NCBI GenBank assembly: GCA_937944385.1
Contig: CALDYQ010000044.1
Span: 1-34,339, forward strand
Direction: 5' to 3'
From: an uncultured Burkholderiales bacterium
GTDB lineage: Bacteria; Pseudomonadota; Gammaproteobacteria; Burkholderiales; Casimicrobiaceae
DNA length: 34,339 bases
In this document: positions 9,138 to 17,040 of the stretch, one piece after another
How positions within the stretch are numbered: the first letter of the stretch is position 1
Layout: every line of letters begins with the position of its first letter
Notes under the pieces: generated by a model
Database searches by the model: none
What the model was told of the DNA's origin: nothing
Seen by the model: the letters and a program-made list of their open reading frames with translations, nothing else
Program-made: the position numbers and the translations under genes

Positions 9138-9614
9138 ATGCGCCTCAATACCATCGCGCCCGCCGAGGGTTCAAAGAAAGCACCGCGTCGGGTCGGACGC
9201 GGCGTCGGCAGTGGCTTCGGCAAGACCGCGGGCCGCGGCCACAAGGGCCAGAAATCCCGCGCCGGAGGCTACCACAAGGTGGGCTTCGAGGGCGGCCAGA
9301 TGCCGCTGCAACGGCGGCTGCCGAAGCGGGGTTTCACCTCGATGCTGCGTGATCATCGAGCCGAGCTCACCGTCGGCCGTCTGGCGGGGCTGGGCCTGAC
9401 CGAGGTCGACATGCTCGCACTCAAGTCCGCTGGCGCCATCCCAAGCGATGCGAAGGTGGTCAAGATCATCGCGGGCGGCGCGATCGAAACGGCGGTTACG
9501 CTCCGCGGCATCGGTGCGACCCGGTCGGCCAAGGCAGCCATCGAGGCTGCGGGCGGAAAGGTCGAAGAGATCGTGGTCGAGAAGGTCAAGCGCCTTCCGA
9601 AGAAAACCAAGTGA
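9138..9614 (+). CDS. rplO: 50S ribosomal protein L15
   Basis: L15 is a late-assembly 50S protein. ATG 9138 ([22 protein letters not shown]) is used, with AAGGGAG just upstream. The 158 residues exceed E. coli's 144, because of a Lys-rich tail ending KRLPKKTK. The Gly/Arg/Lys-rich N-terminal stretch with [14 protein letters not shown] and the [17 protein letters not shown] block are diagnostic. secY follows after 26 bases. Confidence 0.97.
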   Translation: MRLNTIAPAEGSKKAPRRVGRGVGSGFGKTAGRGHKGQKSRAGGYHKVGFEGGQMPLQRRLPKRGFTSMLRDHRAELTVGRLAGLGLTEVDMLALKSAGAIPSDAKVVKIIAGGAIETAVTLRGIGATRSAKAAIEAAGGKVEEIVVEKVKRLPKKTK

Positions 9615-9640
9615 CTACCCACAGCAAGGGAATCTGACGC

Positions 9641-10957
9641 GTGGCGTTGAACCCAGCAGCCAAGGCCGGCAGCAAGTACGGCGACCTGAAGCGGCGTCTG
9701 TTCTTCCTGCTCGGCGCATTGATCGTCTACCGGATCGGCACGCATGTGCCGGTTCCGGGCATCAACGCGTCCGTGCTCGAGGAGCTCTTTCGTTCGCAGC
9801 AGGGCGGCATTCTTGGGATGTTCAACGTCTTCTCGGGCGGTGCGCTGTCACGTTTCTCCGTACTTGCCTTGGGCATCATGCCCTACATCTCGGCCTCCAT
9901 CATCATGCAGATGGCAGCCTTCGTGGTGCCCAGTCTCGAGGCACTCAAGAAGGAAGGCGAGGCCGGGCGGCGCAAGATCACGCAGTACACACGCTACGGT
10001 ACGCTGATCCTGGCCACATTCCAGGCGATCGGGATTTCGATCGCACTCGAGAGCCAGCAGGGACTTGTCCTCGACCCCGGCCTGATGTTCCGCTTCACCG
10101 CGGTGGTCACGTTGGTAACGGGCACCATGTTCCTGATGTGGCTGGGAGAGCAGATCACGGAACGTGGCCTTGGCAACGGCATTTCGATCCTGATCTTTGC
10201 CGGCATCGTCGCGGGCTTGCCTGCAGCCATCAAGAACACGCTGGAGCTCCAGTCATCCGGCAACCTCTCGATCCTGAAGCTGCTCTTCCTCGTGGCCTTG
10301 GTGGTTGGTGTGACTGCAGCAGTCGTGTTTTTCGAGCGTGCGTTGCGCAAGGTGCTCGTCAATTACGCCAAGCGGCAAGTTGGCAACAAGGTGTACGGGG
10401 GACAAACGTCTCATCTGCCGCTCAAGCTCAACATGGCCGGAGTCATCCCGCCGATCTTCGCGTCCTCGATCATCCTGTTCATCCCGACCATCCTCGGGTT
10501 CATGGGACCGGCGGCCGGACCGAAGTGGTTGCGTGATCTCGGCGCGATCCTCGCGCCGGGGCAACCGATCTACATGATCGTCTACGCGGCACTGATCATC
10601 TTCTTCTGCTTCTTCTATACGGCTATCCAGTACAACCCGAAGGAGACGGCCGAGAACCTGAAGAAGAGTGGCGCTTTCATCCCGGGCTACCGTCCGGGCG
10701 AGCAGACCGCACGTTACATCGAAAAGATCACCACGCGCCTGACGCTGCTGGGTGCGATCTACATCACGATCGTCTGCCTGATTCCGGAGTTCCTCATCAG
10801 CGCCTGGAACGTGCAGTTCTACTTTGGCGGCACCTCGCTCTTAATCGTCGTCGTGGTCACCATGGATTTCATGACCCAGGTGCAGGCCTATCTGATGTCG
10901 CAGCAATACGATTCGCTGCTCAAGAAGGCCAACCTGAAAGGTGGACTCAAGGTCTGA
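9641..10957 (+). CDS. secY: Protein translocase subunit SecY
   Basis: SecY is the channel of the SecYEG translocon in the inner membrane. The 438 residues contain about ten hydrophobic segments, as expected. The plug and first loop, [11 protein letters not shown], and the TM segment with [20 protein letters not shown] are characteristic. The large C-terminal cytoplasmic loop with [15 protein letters not shown] binds SecA or ribosomes. The start is GTG 9641 ([10 protein letters not shown]); AAGGG at 9626-9630 is suitably placed. It sits in its usual place after rplO. Confidence 0.98.
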   Translation: MALNPAAKAGSKYGDLKRRLFFLLGALIVYRIGTHVPVPGINASVLEELFRSQQGGILGMFNVFSGGALSRFSVLALGIMPYISASIIMQMAAFVVPSLEALKKEGEAGRRKITQYTRYGTLILATFQAIGISIALESQQGLVLDPGLMFRFTAVVTLVTGTMFLMWLGEQITERGLGNGISILIFAGIVAGLPAAIKNTLELQSSGNLSILKLLFLVALVVGVTAAVVFFERALRKVLVNYAKRQVGNKVYGGQTSHLPLKLNMAGVIPPIFASSIILFIPTILGFMGPAAGPKWLRDLGAILAPGQPIYMIVYAALIIFFCFFYTAIQYNPKETAENLKKSGAFIPGYRPGEQTARYIEKITTRLTLLGAIYITIVCLIPEFLISAWNVQFYFGGTSLLIVVVVTMDFMTQVQAYLMSQQYDSLLKKANLKGGLKV

Positions 10958-10958
10958 C

Positions 10959-11177
10959 ATGGCCAAGGAAGACACCATTCAACTGCAAGGCGAAATCATC
11001 GAGACGTTGCCCAACGCAACGTTTCGCGTGAAGCTGGAAAACGGACACGTCGTCCTAGGGCACATCTCCGGCAAGATGCGCATGAACTACATAAAGATAT
11101 TGCCGGGTGACCGAGTCACGGTGGAAATGACACCGTATGACCTGTCACGGGCACGGATCACATTCCGCGCCAAATAA
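10959..11177 (+). CDS. infA: Translation initiation factor IF-1
   Basis: IF-1 is an OB-fold factor that blocks the 30S A-site during initiation. ATG 10959 begins [13 protein letters not shown], one base after the secY stop. The 72 residues match the family. [23 protein letters not shown] and the [13 protein letters not shown] segment are hallmarks. In betaproteobacteria infA often lies here between secY and rpmJ, unlike in E. coli. Confidence 0.98.
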   Translation: MAKEDTIQLQGEIIETLPNATFRVKLENGHVVLGHISGKMRMNYIKILPGDRVTVEMTPYDLSRARITFRAK

Positions 11178-11194
11178 CAAGCACAGGAAGCAAC

Positions 11195-11308
11195 ATGAAA
11201 GTCAATGCATCGGTGAAGAAAATTTGCCGCAACTGCAAGATCATCCGTCGTAACGGCGTGGTGCGCGTGATTTGCACCGACCCGCGTCACAAGCAGCGTC
11301 AAGGCTAA
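11195..11308 (+). CDS. rpmJ: 50S ribosomal protein L36 (zinc-binding form)
   Basis: L36 is the smallest 50S protein. This 37-residue ORF begins [17 protein letters not shown] and ends RHKQRQG. Cys11, Cys14, Cys27 and His32 form the zinc site, marking the C-plus form. The ATG at 11195 follows an AGGAAG ribosome-binding site. Its place between infA and rpsM is the standard one. Confidence 0.97.
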   Translation: MKVNASVKKICRNCKIIRRNGVVRVICTDPRHKQRQG

Positions 11309-11326
11309 CGCAAGGACGGCAGAACC

Positions 11327-11692
11327 ATGGCACGTATCGCCGGGGTCAACATCCCCAACCAGAAGCACGCCTGGGTCGCGATGACCGCGATCTACGGCAT
11401 CGGCCCCACTCGCGCCCGCAAGATTTGCGACGACGCGGGTGTGTCGCGCAGCAAGAAGATCAAGGATCTCACCGATGCCGAACTCGACGCCCTGCGCGAG
11501 CAGGTCAGCAAATTCACCGTCGAAGGTGATCTTCGTCGGGAAGTGACGATGAGCATCAAGCGTCTCATCGACCTCGGCTGCTACCGCGGGACGCGCCACC
11601 GCAAGGGCCTCCCGGCACGGGGTCAGCGCACGCGCACGAACGCCCGCACGCGCAAGGGGCCGCGCAAGGCCATCGCAGGCAAGAAAGGCTAA
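11327..11692 (+). CDS. rpsM: 30S ribosomal protein S13
   Basis: S13 lies at the top of the 30S head and contacts P-site tRNA and the 50S subunit (bridges B1a and B1b). The 121 residues fit the family. [26 protein letters not shown] at the N-terminus, the helix-hairpin-helix region and the C-terminal [22 protein letters not shown] tail are diagnostic. It is the first gene of the alpha segment. Confidence 0.98.
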   Translation: MARIAGVNIPNQKHAWVAMTAIYGIGPTRARKICDDAGVSRSKKIKDLTDAELDALREQVSKFTVEGDLRREVTMSIKRLIDLGCYRGTRHRKGLPARGQRTRTNARTRKGPRKAIAGKKG

Positions 11693-11701
11693 GAAACCGT
11701 C

Positions 11702-12109
11702 ATGGCACAAGCTTCCGCCAAGGCCGCCGCAGCAGCGCGCGCCCGCAAGAAAGTCAAGAAGAGCGTCTCAGAGGCCATCTGCCACGTGCACGCGTCGTTC
11801 AACAACACGATCGTGACCATCACCGACCGGCAGGGCAACGCCTTGTCGTGGGCAACCGCGGGCGGCGTAGGCTTCAAGGGCTCTCGCAAGTCGACGCCCT
11901 TCGCTGCGCAGGTCGCCGCCGAGGCAGCCGGCAAGGCCGCCATCGAGTGTGGCGTCAAGAATATCGAGGTCCAGATCAAGGGCCCCGGACCGGGCCGCGA
12001 GAGCGCCGTGCGTGCGCTCAATGCGCTGGGGATCAAGGTGACGAGCATCGCCGACGTGACGCCCGTTCCGCACAATGGCTGTCGCCCGCCGAAGCGGCGC
12101 CGCATGTAA
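11702..12109 (+). CDS. rpsK: 30S ribosomal protein S11
   Basis: S11 binds the 30S platform near the E-site. The 135 residues include an Ala/Lys-rich N-terminal tail (residues 1-20). [21 protein letters not shown], the [10 protein letters not shown] core and the [13 protein letters not shown] ending are hallmarks. The NG in the ending is the site of isoaspartate formation known from E. coli S11. It is 9 bases after rpsM. Confidence 0.98.
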   Translation: MAQASAKAAAAARARKKVKKSVSEAICHVHASFNNTIVTITDRQGNALSWATAGGVGFKGSRKSTPFAAQVAAEAAGKAAIECGVKNIEVQIKGPGPGRESAVRALNALGIKVTSIADVTPVPHNGCRPPKRRRM

Positions 12110-12131
12110 GCCCCATCCGAGGAGATAACTC

Positions 12132-12755
12132 ATGGCTCGATATACCGGCCCCAAGTGCAAGCTCTCCCGTCGCGAGGGCACCGACCTGTTCCTGAAGAGC
12201 GCGCGGCGCGCGCTTGACAGCAAGTGCAAGCTTTCTGCTGCCCCCGGACAGCACGGCGCCAAAAGCGGGCAGCGTACGTCCGACTATGGCCTGCAGCTGC
12301 GCGAGAAGCAGAAACTTCGTCGCATCTACGGCGTTCTCGAGCGCCAGTTCCGTCGGACCTTTGCCGAGGCTTCACGCCGCAAGGGCTCGACCGGCGAGAA
12401 CCTGCTCAAGCTGCTCGAATCGCGCCTCGACAACGTCGTCTATCGCATGGGCTTTGGCTCGACCCGCGCCGAAGCGCGCCAGCTGGTGAGCCACAGGGCC
12501 ATCATGGTGAACGGCCGTGTGTGCAACATTCCCTCCGCCATCGTTCCTGCGAATGCGGAAGTCGCTGTGGTCGAGAAGTCCCGCAACCAGGCCCGCATCA
12601 TCGATGCGCTGGCCTTGGCCGAGCGCATCGGCTTCCCGGGTTGGGTCGACGTCAATGCGAAGGAAATGAAGGGCACGTTCAAGCACGCGCCGGATCGCAC
12701 CGAATTCGCCTCTGACATCAACGAGAGCCTCGTCGTCGAGCTGTACTCGAAGTAA
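12132..12755 (+). CDS. rpsD: 30S ribosomal protein S4
   Basis: S4 is a primary 16S-binding protein. In E. coli it represses the alpha operon. The 207 residues match the family. [20 protein letters not shown] opens it, and the S4 RNA-binding domain, [31 protein letters not shown], lies at residues ~99-129. GGAG at 12120-12123 supports the start. Two Cys (C9 and C32) do not make a zinc set. Confidence 0.98.
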   Translation: MARYTGPKCKLSRREGTDLFLKSARRALDSKCKLSAAPGQHGAKSGQRTSDYGLQLREKQKLRRIYGVLERQFRRTFAEASRRKGSTGENLLKLLESRLDNVVYRMGFGSTRAEARQLVSHRAIMVNGRVCNIPSAIVPANAEVAVVEKSRNQARIIDALALAERIGFPGWVDVNAKEMKGTFKHAPDRTEFASDINESLVVELYSK

Positions 12756-12792
12756 TCGTCCTTCGCGTCCGAGACCGAATCAAAGGAACACC

Positions 12793-13782
12793 ATGCAGAG
12801 CACTGCTTTTCTTAAACCGCGCAACATCGAAGTGCACGCGACGAGCCCGTCCGCCGCGCGTGTCGTGATGGAGCCGTTCGAGCGGGGCTATGGACACACG
12901 CTTGGGAATGCACTGCGGCGCGTTCTGCTGTCCTCGATGCCCGGCTTTGCACCGACTGAGGTCACGATCGCCGGCGTCGTTCATGAATACTCTACGCTCG
13001 AAGGCGTGCAGGAAGACGTCGTTGACATCCTGCTCAACCTGAAGGGCGTGGTCATCAAGCTCCACAACCGCGACAGCGCGATGTTGACGCTCCGCAAGTC
13101 GGGCGCGGGCCCTGTGACGGCAGGTGACATCGAGTCCTCGCACGAGGTCGAGATCATCAACCCCGAGCACGTCATTGCCAATCTGACCACCGGCGGCAAG
13201 CTCGACCTCGAAATCAAGGTCGAACGCGGCCGCGGCTACGTGCCGGCCACGATGCGGATCGCTGCGGGTCAGACGGCCAATCGCAAGGTGGGTTCGATCC
13301 TGCTCGATGCCTCGTTCAGCCCGGTCAAGCGGGTGAGCTACACCGTAGAGGCCGCTCGTGTCGAACAGCGTACCGATCTCGACAAGTTGGTGCTCGACAT
13401 CGAGACCAACGGCGCAATCGAGCCTGAGGGCGCGGTGCGTTATGCGGCTTCGATCCTCGTCGATCAGCTCTCCGCTTTCGCGGACCTCAAGGGTACCGAC
13501 ATGCCAGCGCTCGAGCGGGCAACCGCCTCGTTCGATCCCATCCTGCTGAAGCCGGTCGACGATCTCGAGCTGACCGTCCGCTCGGCGAACTGTCTCAAGG
13601 CGGAGAACATCCACTACATCGGCGATCTCGTGCAGCGTTCGGAAACCGAGTTGCTCAAGACGCCGAACCTCGGGCGCAAGTCGCTCAATGAAATCAAGGA
13701 AGTGCTCGCGCAGCGCGGTCTGTCGCTTGGCACCAAGATTGACAACTGGCCGCCCGCCAGCCTCAAGGGCAACGCGGGCTGA
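12793..13782 (+). CDS. rpoA: RNA polymerase alpha subunit
   Basis: Alpha dimerises to start RNA polymerase assembly, and its C-terminal domain binds UP elements and activators. The 329 residues match E. coli. The N-terminal domain includes [18 protein letters not shown]-like [19 protein letters not shown] (residues ~30-48). The C-terminal domain at residues ~250-315 has [20 protein letters not shown], with the DNA-contacting Arg of the E. coli type conserved. AAAGGA precedes ATG 12793. Confidence 0.99.
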   Translation: MQSTAFLKPRNIEVHATSPSAARVVMEPFERGYGHTLGNALRRVLLSSMPGFAPTEVTIAGVVHEYSTLEGVQEDVVDILLNLKGVVIKLHNRDSAMLTLRKSGAGPVTAGDIESSHEVEIINPEHVIANLTTGGKLDLEIKVERGRGYVPATMRIAAGQTANRKVGSILLDASFSPVKRVSYTVEAARVEQRTDLDKLVLDIETNGAIEPEGAVRYAASILVDQLSAFADLKGTDMPALERATASFDPILLKPVDDLELTVRSANCLKAENIHYIGDLVQRSETELLKTPNLGRKSLNEIKEVLAQRGLSLGTKIDNWPPASLKGNAG

Positions 13783-13811
13783 CGCTCGCGGGCCAACGCC
13801 AGGAGAATCAA

Positions 13812-14216
13812 ATGCGTCACGGAAACGGACTTCGCAAACTCAACCGCACCAGCGCCCATCGCAAGGCGCTGCTGCGCAATCTCTCCTCCGCGCTCTTGCG
13901 CTACGAGACCATCCGCACCACCCTGCCCAAGGCGAAGGAACTGCGCCGGGTCGTCGAGCCGATCATCACACTCGGCAAGAATCCGTCGCTCGCCAATCGG
14001 CGACTCGCCTTCGATCGCCTGCGCGACCGGGAATTGGTGAGCAAGGTCTTCAACGAGCTCGGTCCGCGCTATGCGTCGCGCCCGGGCGGCTACGTCAGCA
14101 TCCTCAAGTGCGGATTCCGCGTGGGGGACAAGGCGCCGATGGCCTTGGTCCGACTGATGGATCAGCCCGCTCCGTCTGCAGCCGAAACGGAAGCGAAAGC
14201 GGCAACTGCAGACTAA
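13812..14216 (+). CDS. rplQ: 50S ribosomal protein L17
   Basis: L17 sits at the bottom of the 50S subunit near the exit tunnel. The 134 residues are near the usual length (E. coli 127), with an Ala/Glu-rich tail. [24 protein letters not shown] and the C-terminal [20 protein letters not shown] are hallmarks. It is the last gene of the superoperon. A small hairpin and a strong terminator follow within 75 bases. Confidence 0.98.
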   Translation: MRHGNGLRKLNRTSAHRKALLRNLSSALLRYETIRTTLPKAKELRRVVEPIITLGKNPSLANRRLAFDRLRDRELVSKVFNELGPRYASRPGGYVSILKCGFRVGDKAPMALVRLMDQPAPSAAETEAKAATAD

Positions 14217-14227
14217 GCCGGGTTCAT

Positions 14228-14244
14228 CATGCCTCGTAGGCATG
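14228..14244 (+). promoter_or_regulatory. Small hairpin after rplQ
   Basis: CATGCCT (14228-14234) and AGGCATG (14238-14244) form a perfect 7-bp stem with a CGT triloop, 12 bases after the rplQ stop and 17 bases before the main terminator. It has no T run. It may protect the superoperon 3' end or precede termination; that role is inference. Confidence 0.6.
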
Positions 14245-14260
14245 AGAGACCGGGGAAATC

Positions 14261-14291
14261 AAAACGGGGCCCGTAGGTCCCCGTTTTGTTT
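14261..14291 (+). terminator. Terminator of the ribosomal superoperon, possibly bidirectional
   Basis: AAAACGGGG (14261-14269) pairs with CCCCGTTTT (14279-14287) over 9 bp around a 9-base loop, followed by GTTTA. The left arm is A-rich (ATCAAAACGGGG), so on the other strand it also reads as a GC stem followed by T. It could therefore stop the minus-strand yeaQ-like gene that ends at 14382. The ~90 bases from 14292 to 14381 hold no gene. They include an imperfect GC-rich hairpin around 14355-14374. Confidence 0.85.
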
Positions 14292-14381
14292 AGGGTCCTT
14301 AAGCTCTTTTGAGTATTTCCCCCCTGCGGTGTCGCCCGGCACTGGGAGGTGATGCCCCGCGGGCGAGCCCCCGGGTTCAGG

Positions 14382-14642
14382 TCAGGCCGGGCCGCCTGAC
14401 TTCTTGGTCAACAGACTATAGATCCAGACCACGATGATCGCGCCGACGATCGACGCGATCCAATGAGTCCCGCCGGTGTTGGACACGACTCCAAGTGCCT
14501 GTCCTCCGGCCGTGCCGACCAAGGAGCCGATGCACCCGAGAACGGCCGTCATGATGATGCCACCGCCTTGGCGGCCCGGCACGATGAGCTTGGCGATTGC
14601 GCCGACCACCAGACCGACCAGCGCGAAGATGATGTAGTCCAT
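14382..14642 (-). CDS. GlsB/YeaQ/YmgE-family small membrane protein
   Basis: An 86-residue hydrophobic protein with three predicted membrane segments, beginning MDYIIFALVGLVVGAIAKLI and continuing PGRQGGGIIMTAVLGCIGS. The GAIAKLIVPGRQGGG and G-rich second segment are typical of the transglycosylase-associated/GlsB family. This family is induced by stress in several bacteria, but its biochemical function is unknown. ATG 14642 is chosen because GGAGGA stands just upstream. A longer in-frame ORF reaches 14735 but lacks conservation. A 26-base dyad lies 16 bases before the start. Confidence 0.9.
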   Translation of the reverse strand: MDYIIFALVGLVVGAIAKLIVPGRQGGGIIMTAVLGCIGSLVGTAGGQALGVVSNTGGTHWIASIVGAIIVVWIYSLLTKKSGGPA

Positions 14643-14657
14643 GTGTTCCTCCAGTGG

Positions 14658-14683
14658 TATCGTGTACCGTACTTTACACGATA
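14658..14683. promoter_or_regulatory. 9-bp inverted repeat upstream of the yeaQ-like gene
   Basis: TATCGTGTA (14658-14666) and TACACGATA (14675-14683) are perfect inverted repeats around the 8 bases CCGTACTT. The dyad starts 16 bases upstream of the yeaQ-like ATG and ~58 bases upstream of the DUF4126 start on the other strand. Its size, AT content and place fit an operator for a dimeric regulator. A leader hairpin is the alternative. Confidence 0.7.
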
Positions 14684-14740
14684 TCAGGGTTTTCCCGCCT
14701 CGCTCGCGTCGTCGAGCGAAGGCGTCGCTCGACACGGCTC

Positions 14741-15382
14741 ATGGACTGGATTCACCAACATCTGGCGGAACTCGCGATGGCCCTCGCCATGGCATGGGGG
14801 GCCGGGCTTCGCCTTTACCTCGTCGTCTTCGTGTTTGGCATGCTGGCGCGGTTCGGCTACGTGCCGCTGCCCGAAACGCTTGCGATCCTGAAGAACCCCA
14901 TCGTTCTCGCAGCCGCCGGCTTCATGACCTTCGTGGAGTTCTTTGCCGACAAGCTGCCGTGGCTGGACACGGCGTGGGACGCCGTCCATACCTTCCTCAG
15001 GATTCCCGCCGGTGCCGCACTCGCCGCGGGGATGCTGGGCGATACGGGCGAGGGCGTGGCTATGGCCGCAGCCCTCATCGGCGGGACGCTCGCCGCCGGT
15101 ACCCACTTCGGCAAGGCGGGGGCCCGCGCGACGATCAACACCTCCCCGGAGCCGTTCTCGAACGTCGCCTTGTCGGTGGCCGAGGACGCCGTGGTTGCTG
15201 GCGGACTGGCGCTGGCGATCAACTACCCGCTGGTCTTTCTCGGGTTGCTCTTCGTGTTCATCCTCGCGCTCGTGCTTCTGCTGCGCTGGATGTACCGGGG
15301 AGTGCGGGCGTTGCTCCGCGCGCTTACACGATCCGAACCGACGGCAACGAGCGGGCCGGACGGGGCAACGTCGATTCGCTAG
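14741..15382 (+). CDS. DUF4126-type membrane protein
   Basis: A 213-residue membrane protein with several hydrophobic segments, starting at ATG 14741 (MDWIHQHLAELAMALAMAWG). The segment FFADKLPWLDTAWDAVHTFLRIPAG (residues ~67-91) and the following ATINTSPEPFSNVALSVAED are hallmarks of DUF4126. The function of that family is unknown. The frame is open up to 14654, but that stretch crosses the dyad and lacks family similarity. There is no convincing ribosome-binding site before ATG 14741. The C-terminal ~25 residues are polar. Confidence 0.82.
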   Translation: MDWIHQHLAELAMALAMAWGAGLRLYLVVFVFGMLARFGYVPLPETLAILKNPIVLAAAGFMTFVEFFADKLPWLDTAWDAVHTFLRIPAGAALAAGMLGDTGEGVAMAAALIGGTLAAGTHFGKAGARATINTSPEPFSNVALSVAEDAVVAGGLALAINYPLVFLGLLFVFILALVLLLRWMYRGVRALLRALTRSEPTATSGPDGATSIR

Positions 15383-15452
15383 ACTCCACCGCGCGTGTCT
15401 TCTGCAACCGCTGCACAGCGATCACCTGCGCGAGCCACCGCGTCCCCCGGCG

Positions 15453-15486
15453 CTGTGGACCATCCTCCCCTGTGGACCATCCTCCC
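15453..15486. repeat. Perfect 17-base tandem duplication
   Basis: CTGTGGACCATCCTCCC occurs at 15453-15469 and again at 15470-15486 with no mismatch and no spacer. It lies in the 133-base gap between the DUF4126 gene and the HAD-UbiA gene, which otherwise holds no feature I can support. It looks like a recent slippage or duplication. An effect on expression is only possible. Confidence 0.9.
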
Positions 15487-15515
15487 GTACGACTCGCCCA
15501 CCGCGCGACGCCCCC

Positions 15516-17024
15516 GTGTCTGCACCGTCTCTTCAAGCGACCTCAACCTCCAACGCCACAGCGTCGGATCGTGCGATTCCGCTGTGCGTCGATCTGGACG
15601 GGACCCTCATCACGGGCGACACGCTGCATGAAGCCTTCGCAACGCTTCTGGTGACACGACCCATCGCCGCGATCCGCGCCCTCTGGGCCCTGCGCAGGGG
15701 GCGCGCAGCGTTCAAGGCGGCCGTGGCGCAAGATGCGCCGCTCGACGATCACCGCTTCAACCTTCGCCCCGAGATCCTCACATTGATTGATACGGCGCGG
15801 GCCGATGTCCCGCCGCGCACCATCGTGCTTGCCACCGCTGCGCACGAGACGCATGCCAAGGCTGCCGCAGCCCAATTGGACGGGCGGGTCGATGAAATCA
15901 TCGCCACCGACGGACGGTCGAATTTGAAGGGCGAGACCAAGGCTCAGGCCTTGGTCCGGCGCTACGGCTTGCGCGGATTCGACTATGTCGGAGATGCCGC
16001 AGCCGATCTGCCGGTCTGGCGTTCGGCACGACGCGCCTACGCCGTGGGTGTCGATCAATCGACACGAGAGGCGTTGATGGAGGCGGTGCCGGACGCGGTC
16101 GTTCTCGGCGAGGGGCCGTCGGCGCACAGCGTGGCGCCAGGCGGCCTGCGCAGCCTGCTGAGAGCCCTTCGCCCGCGTCAATGGGCGAAGAATCTCCTGA
16201 TTCTTCTTGCGCCCCTCGGTGCATTCGTTCTGTCGGATCCGGGAGTGCTGATGCGCCTCGTCTGGGCCTTCGTTGCCTTCAGCTCGCTCGCGTCCGCCGT
16301 GTATCTCACGAATGACGTGGCGGACATCGCGAGCGACCGCTCACATCCAACCAAGCGACGGCGCCCGATTGCCGCGGGCGAACTGCCGCCGCTCAGGGCC
16401 CTGGCCGTCGCTGCAGTCCTCGCCTTCGCGGGGTTGTCGATCTTCGCACTGCTCTCGCCGGCGCTCCTGCTCCTGGGCCTGGGCTATCTGCTGACCTGCT
16501 TGATCTACAACGCGCGACTCAAGCAGCTGCGCTGGTGGGACATCGGTGTGCTTGCCGTGCTCTACAACGCGCGCGTCGTTGCCGGGGCTTGGGCGGCCGG
16601 GGTCGCCATTTCGGGGTGGTTGGTGGCCTTTGCGACGGCGAGTTTCCTGTCGCTTGCTGCCTTGAAGCGCGCGCTCGAACTCGGTGTGCGTCGCCTTCGT
16701 GAGGGCTACGGCGCAAAAGCCCGGAGTTACAGCCAAGCGGATCGGCGCACCATCAGTATCGTAGGGGCTGCGTGCGGACAGATTGCAGCGCTCATGCTCG
16801 CGGCCTATGCCGTCATGCATGCCCCAGAGGCGGGATACCGCGCATCCCCTTGGCTTTTCATGCTCGCGCTGGCAGCATCCCTCGCCTTTGCCAGAATCTG
16901 GTGGACGGCCGCGCCCTCCCGGCATCCCGCGGACCAGGATGACCCCATCCGACACGTGCTCCAGGATCCAGTCGCCTGGCTGTGCATCGGGCTTGGAGCG
17001 CTTGCATTGATGCTTGCGCGCTGA
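15516..17024 (+). CDS. HAD phosphatase-like domain fused to a UbiA-family prenyltransferase
   Basis: A 502-residue two-domain protein. Residues ~20-200 form a HAD-type hydrolase: DLDGT at 26-30 carries the nucleophile, and DYVGDAAADLPVW carries the late acidic pair. Residues ~215-500 form a membrane UbiA domain of about eight or nine segments. Its motif NDVADIASDRSHPTKRRRPIA (around 265-285) matches the DPPR-synthase-like branch of UbiA. The product probably moves a polyprenyl or prenyl-phosphate group; the substrate is unknown. Start GTG 15516 is chosen because no in-frame ATG precedes the HAD motif. No ribosome-binding site is evident. It converges on dnaE, 16 bases away. Confidence 0.85.
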   Translation: MSAPSLQATSTSNATASDRAIPLCVDLDGTLITGDTLHEAFATLLVTRPIAAIRALWALRRGRAAFKAAVAQDAPLDDHRFNLRPEILTLIDTARADVPPRTIVLATAAHETHAKAAAAQLDGRVDEIIATDGRSNLKGETKAQALVRRYGLRGFDYVGDAAADLPVWRSARRAYAVGVDQSTREALMEAVPDAVVLGEGPSAHSVAPGGLRSLLRALRPRQWAKNLLILLAPLGAFVLSDPGVLMRLVWAFVAFSSLASAVYLTNDVADIASDRSHPTKRRRPIAAGELPPLRALAVAAVLAFAGLSIFALLSPALLLLGLGYLLTCLIYNARLKQLRWWDIGVLAVLYNARVVAGAWAAGVAISGWLVAFATASFLSLAALKRALELGVRRLREGYGAKARSYSQADRRTISIVGAACGQIAALMLAAYAVMHAPEAGYRASPWLFMLALAASLAFARIWWTAAPSRHPADQDDPIRHVLQDPVAWLCIGLGALALMLAR

Positions 17025-17040
17025 CGGCGGATCGCGCCTG

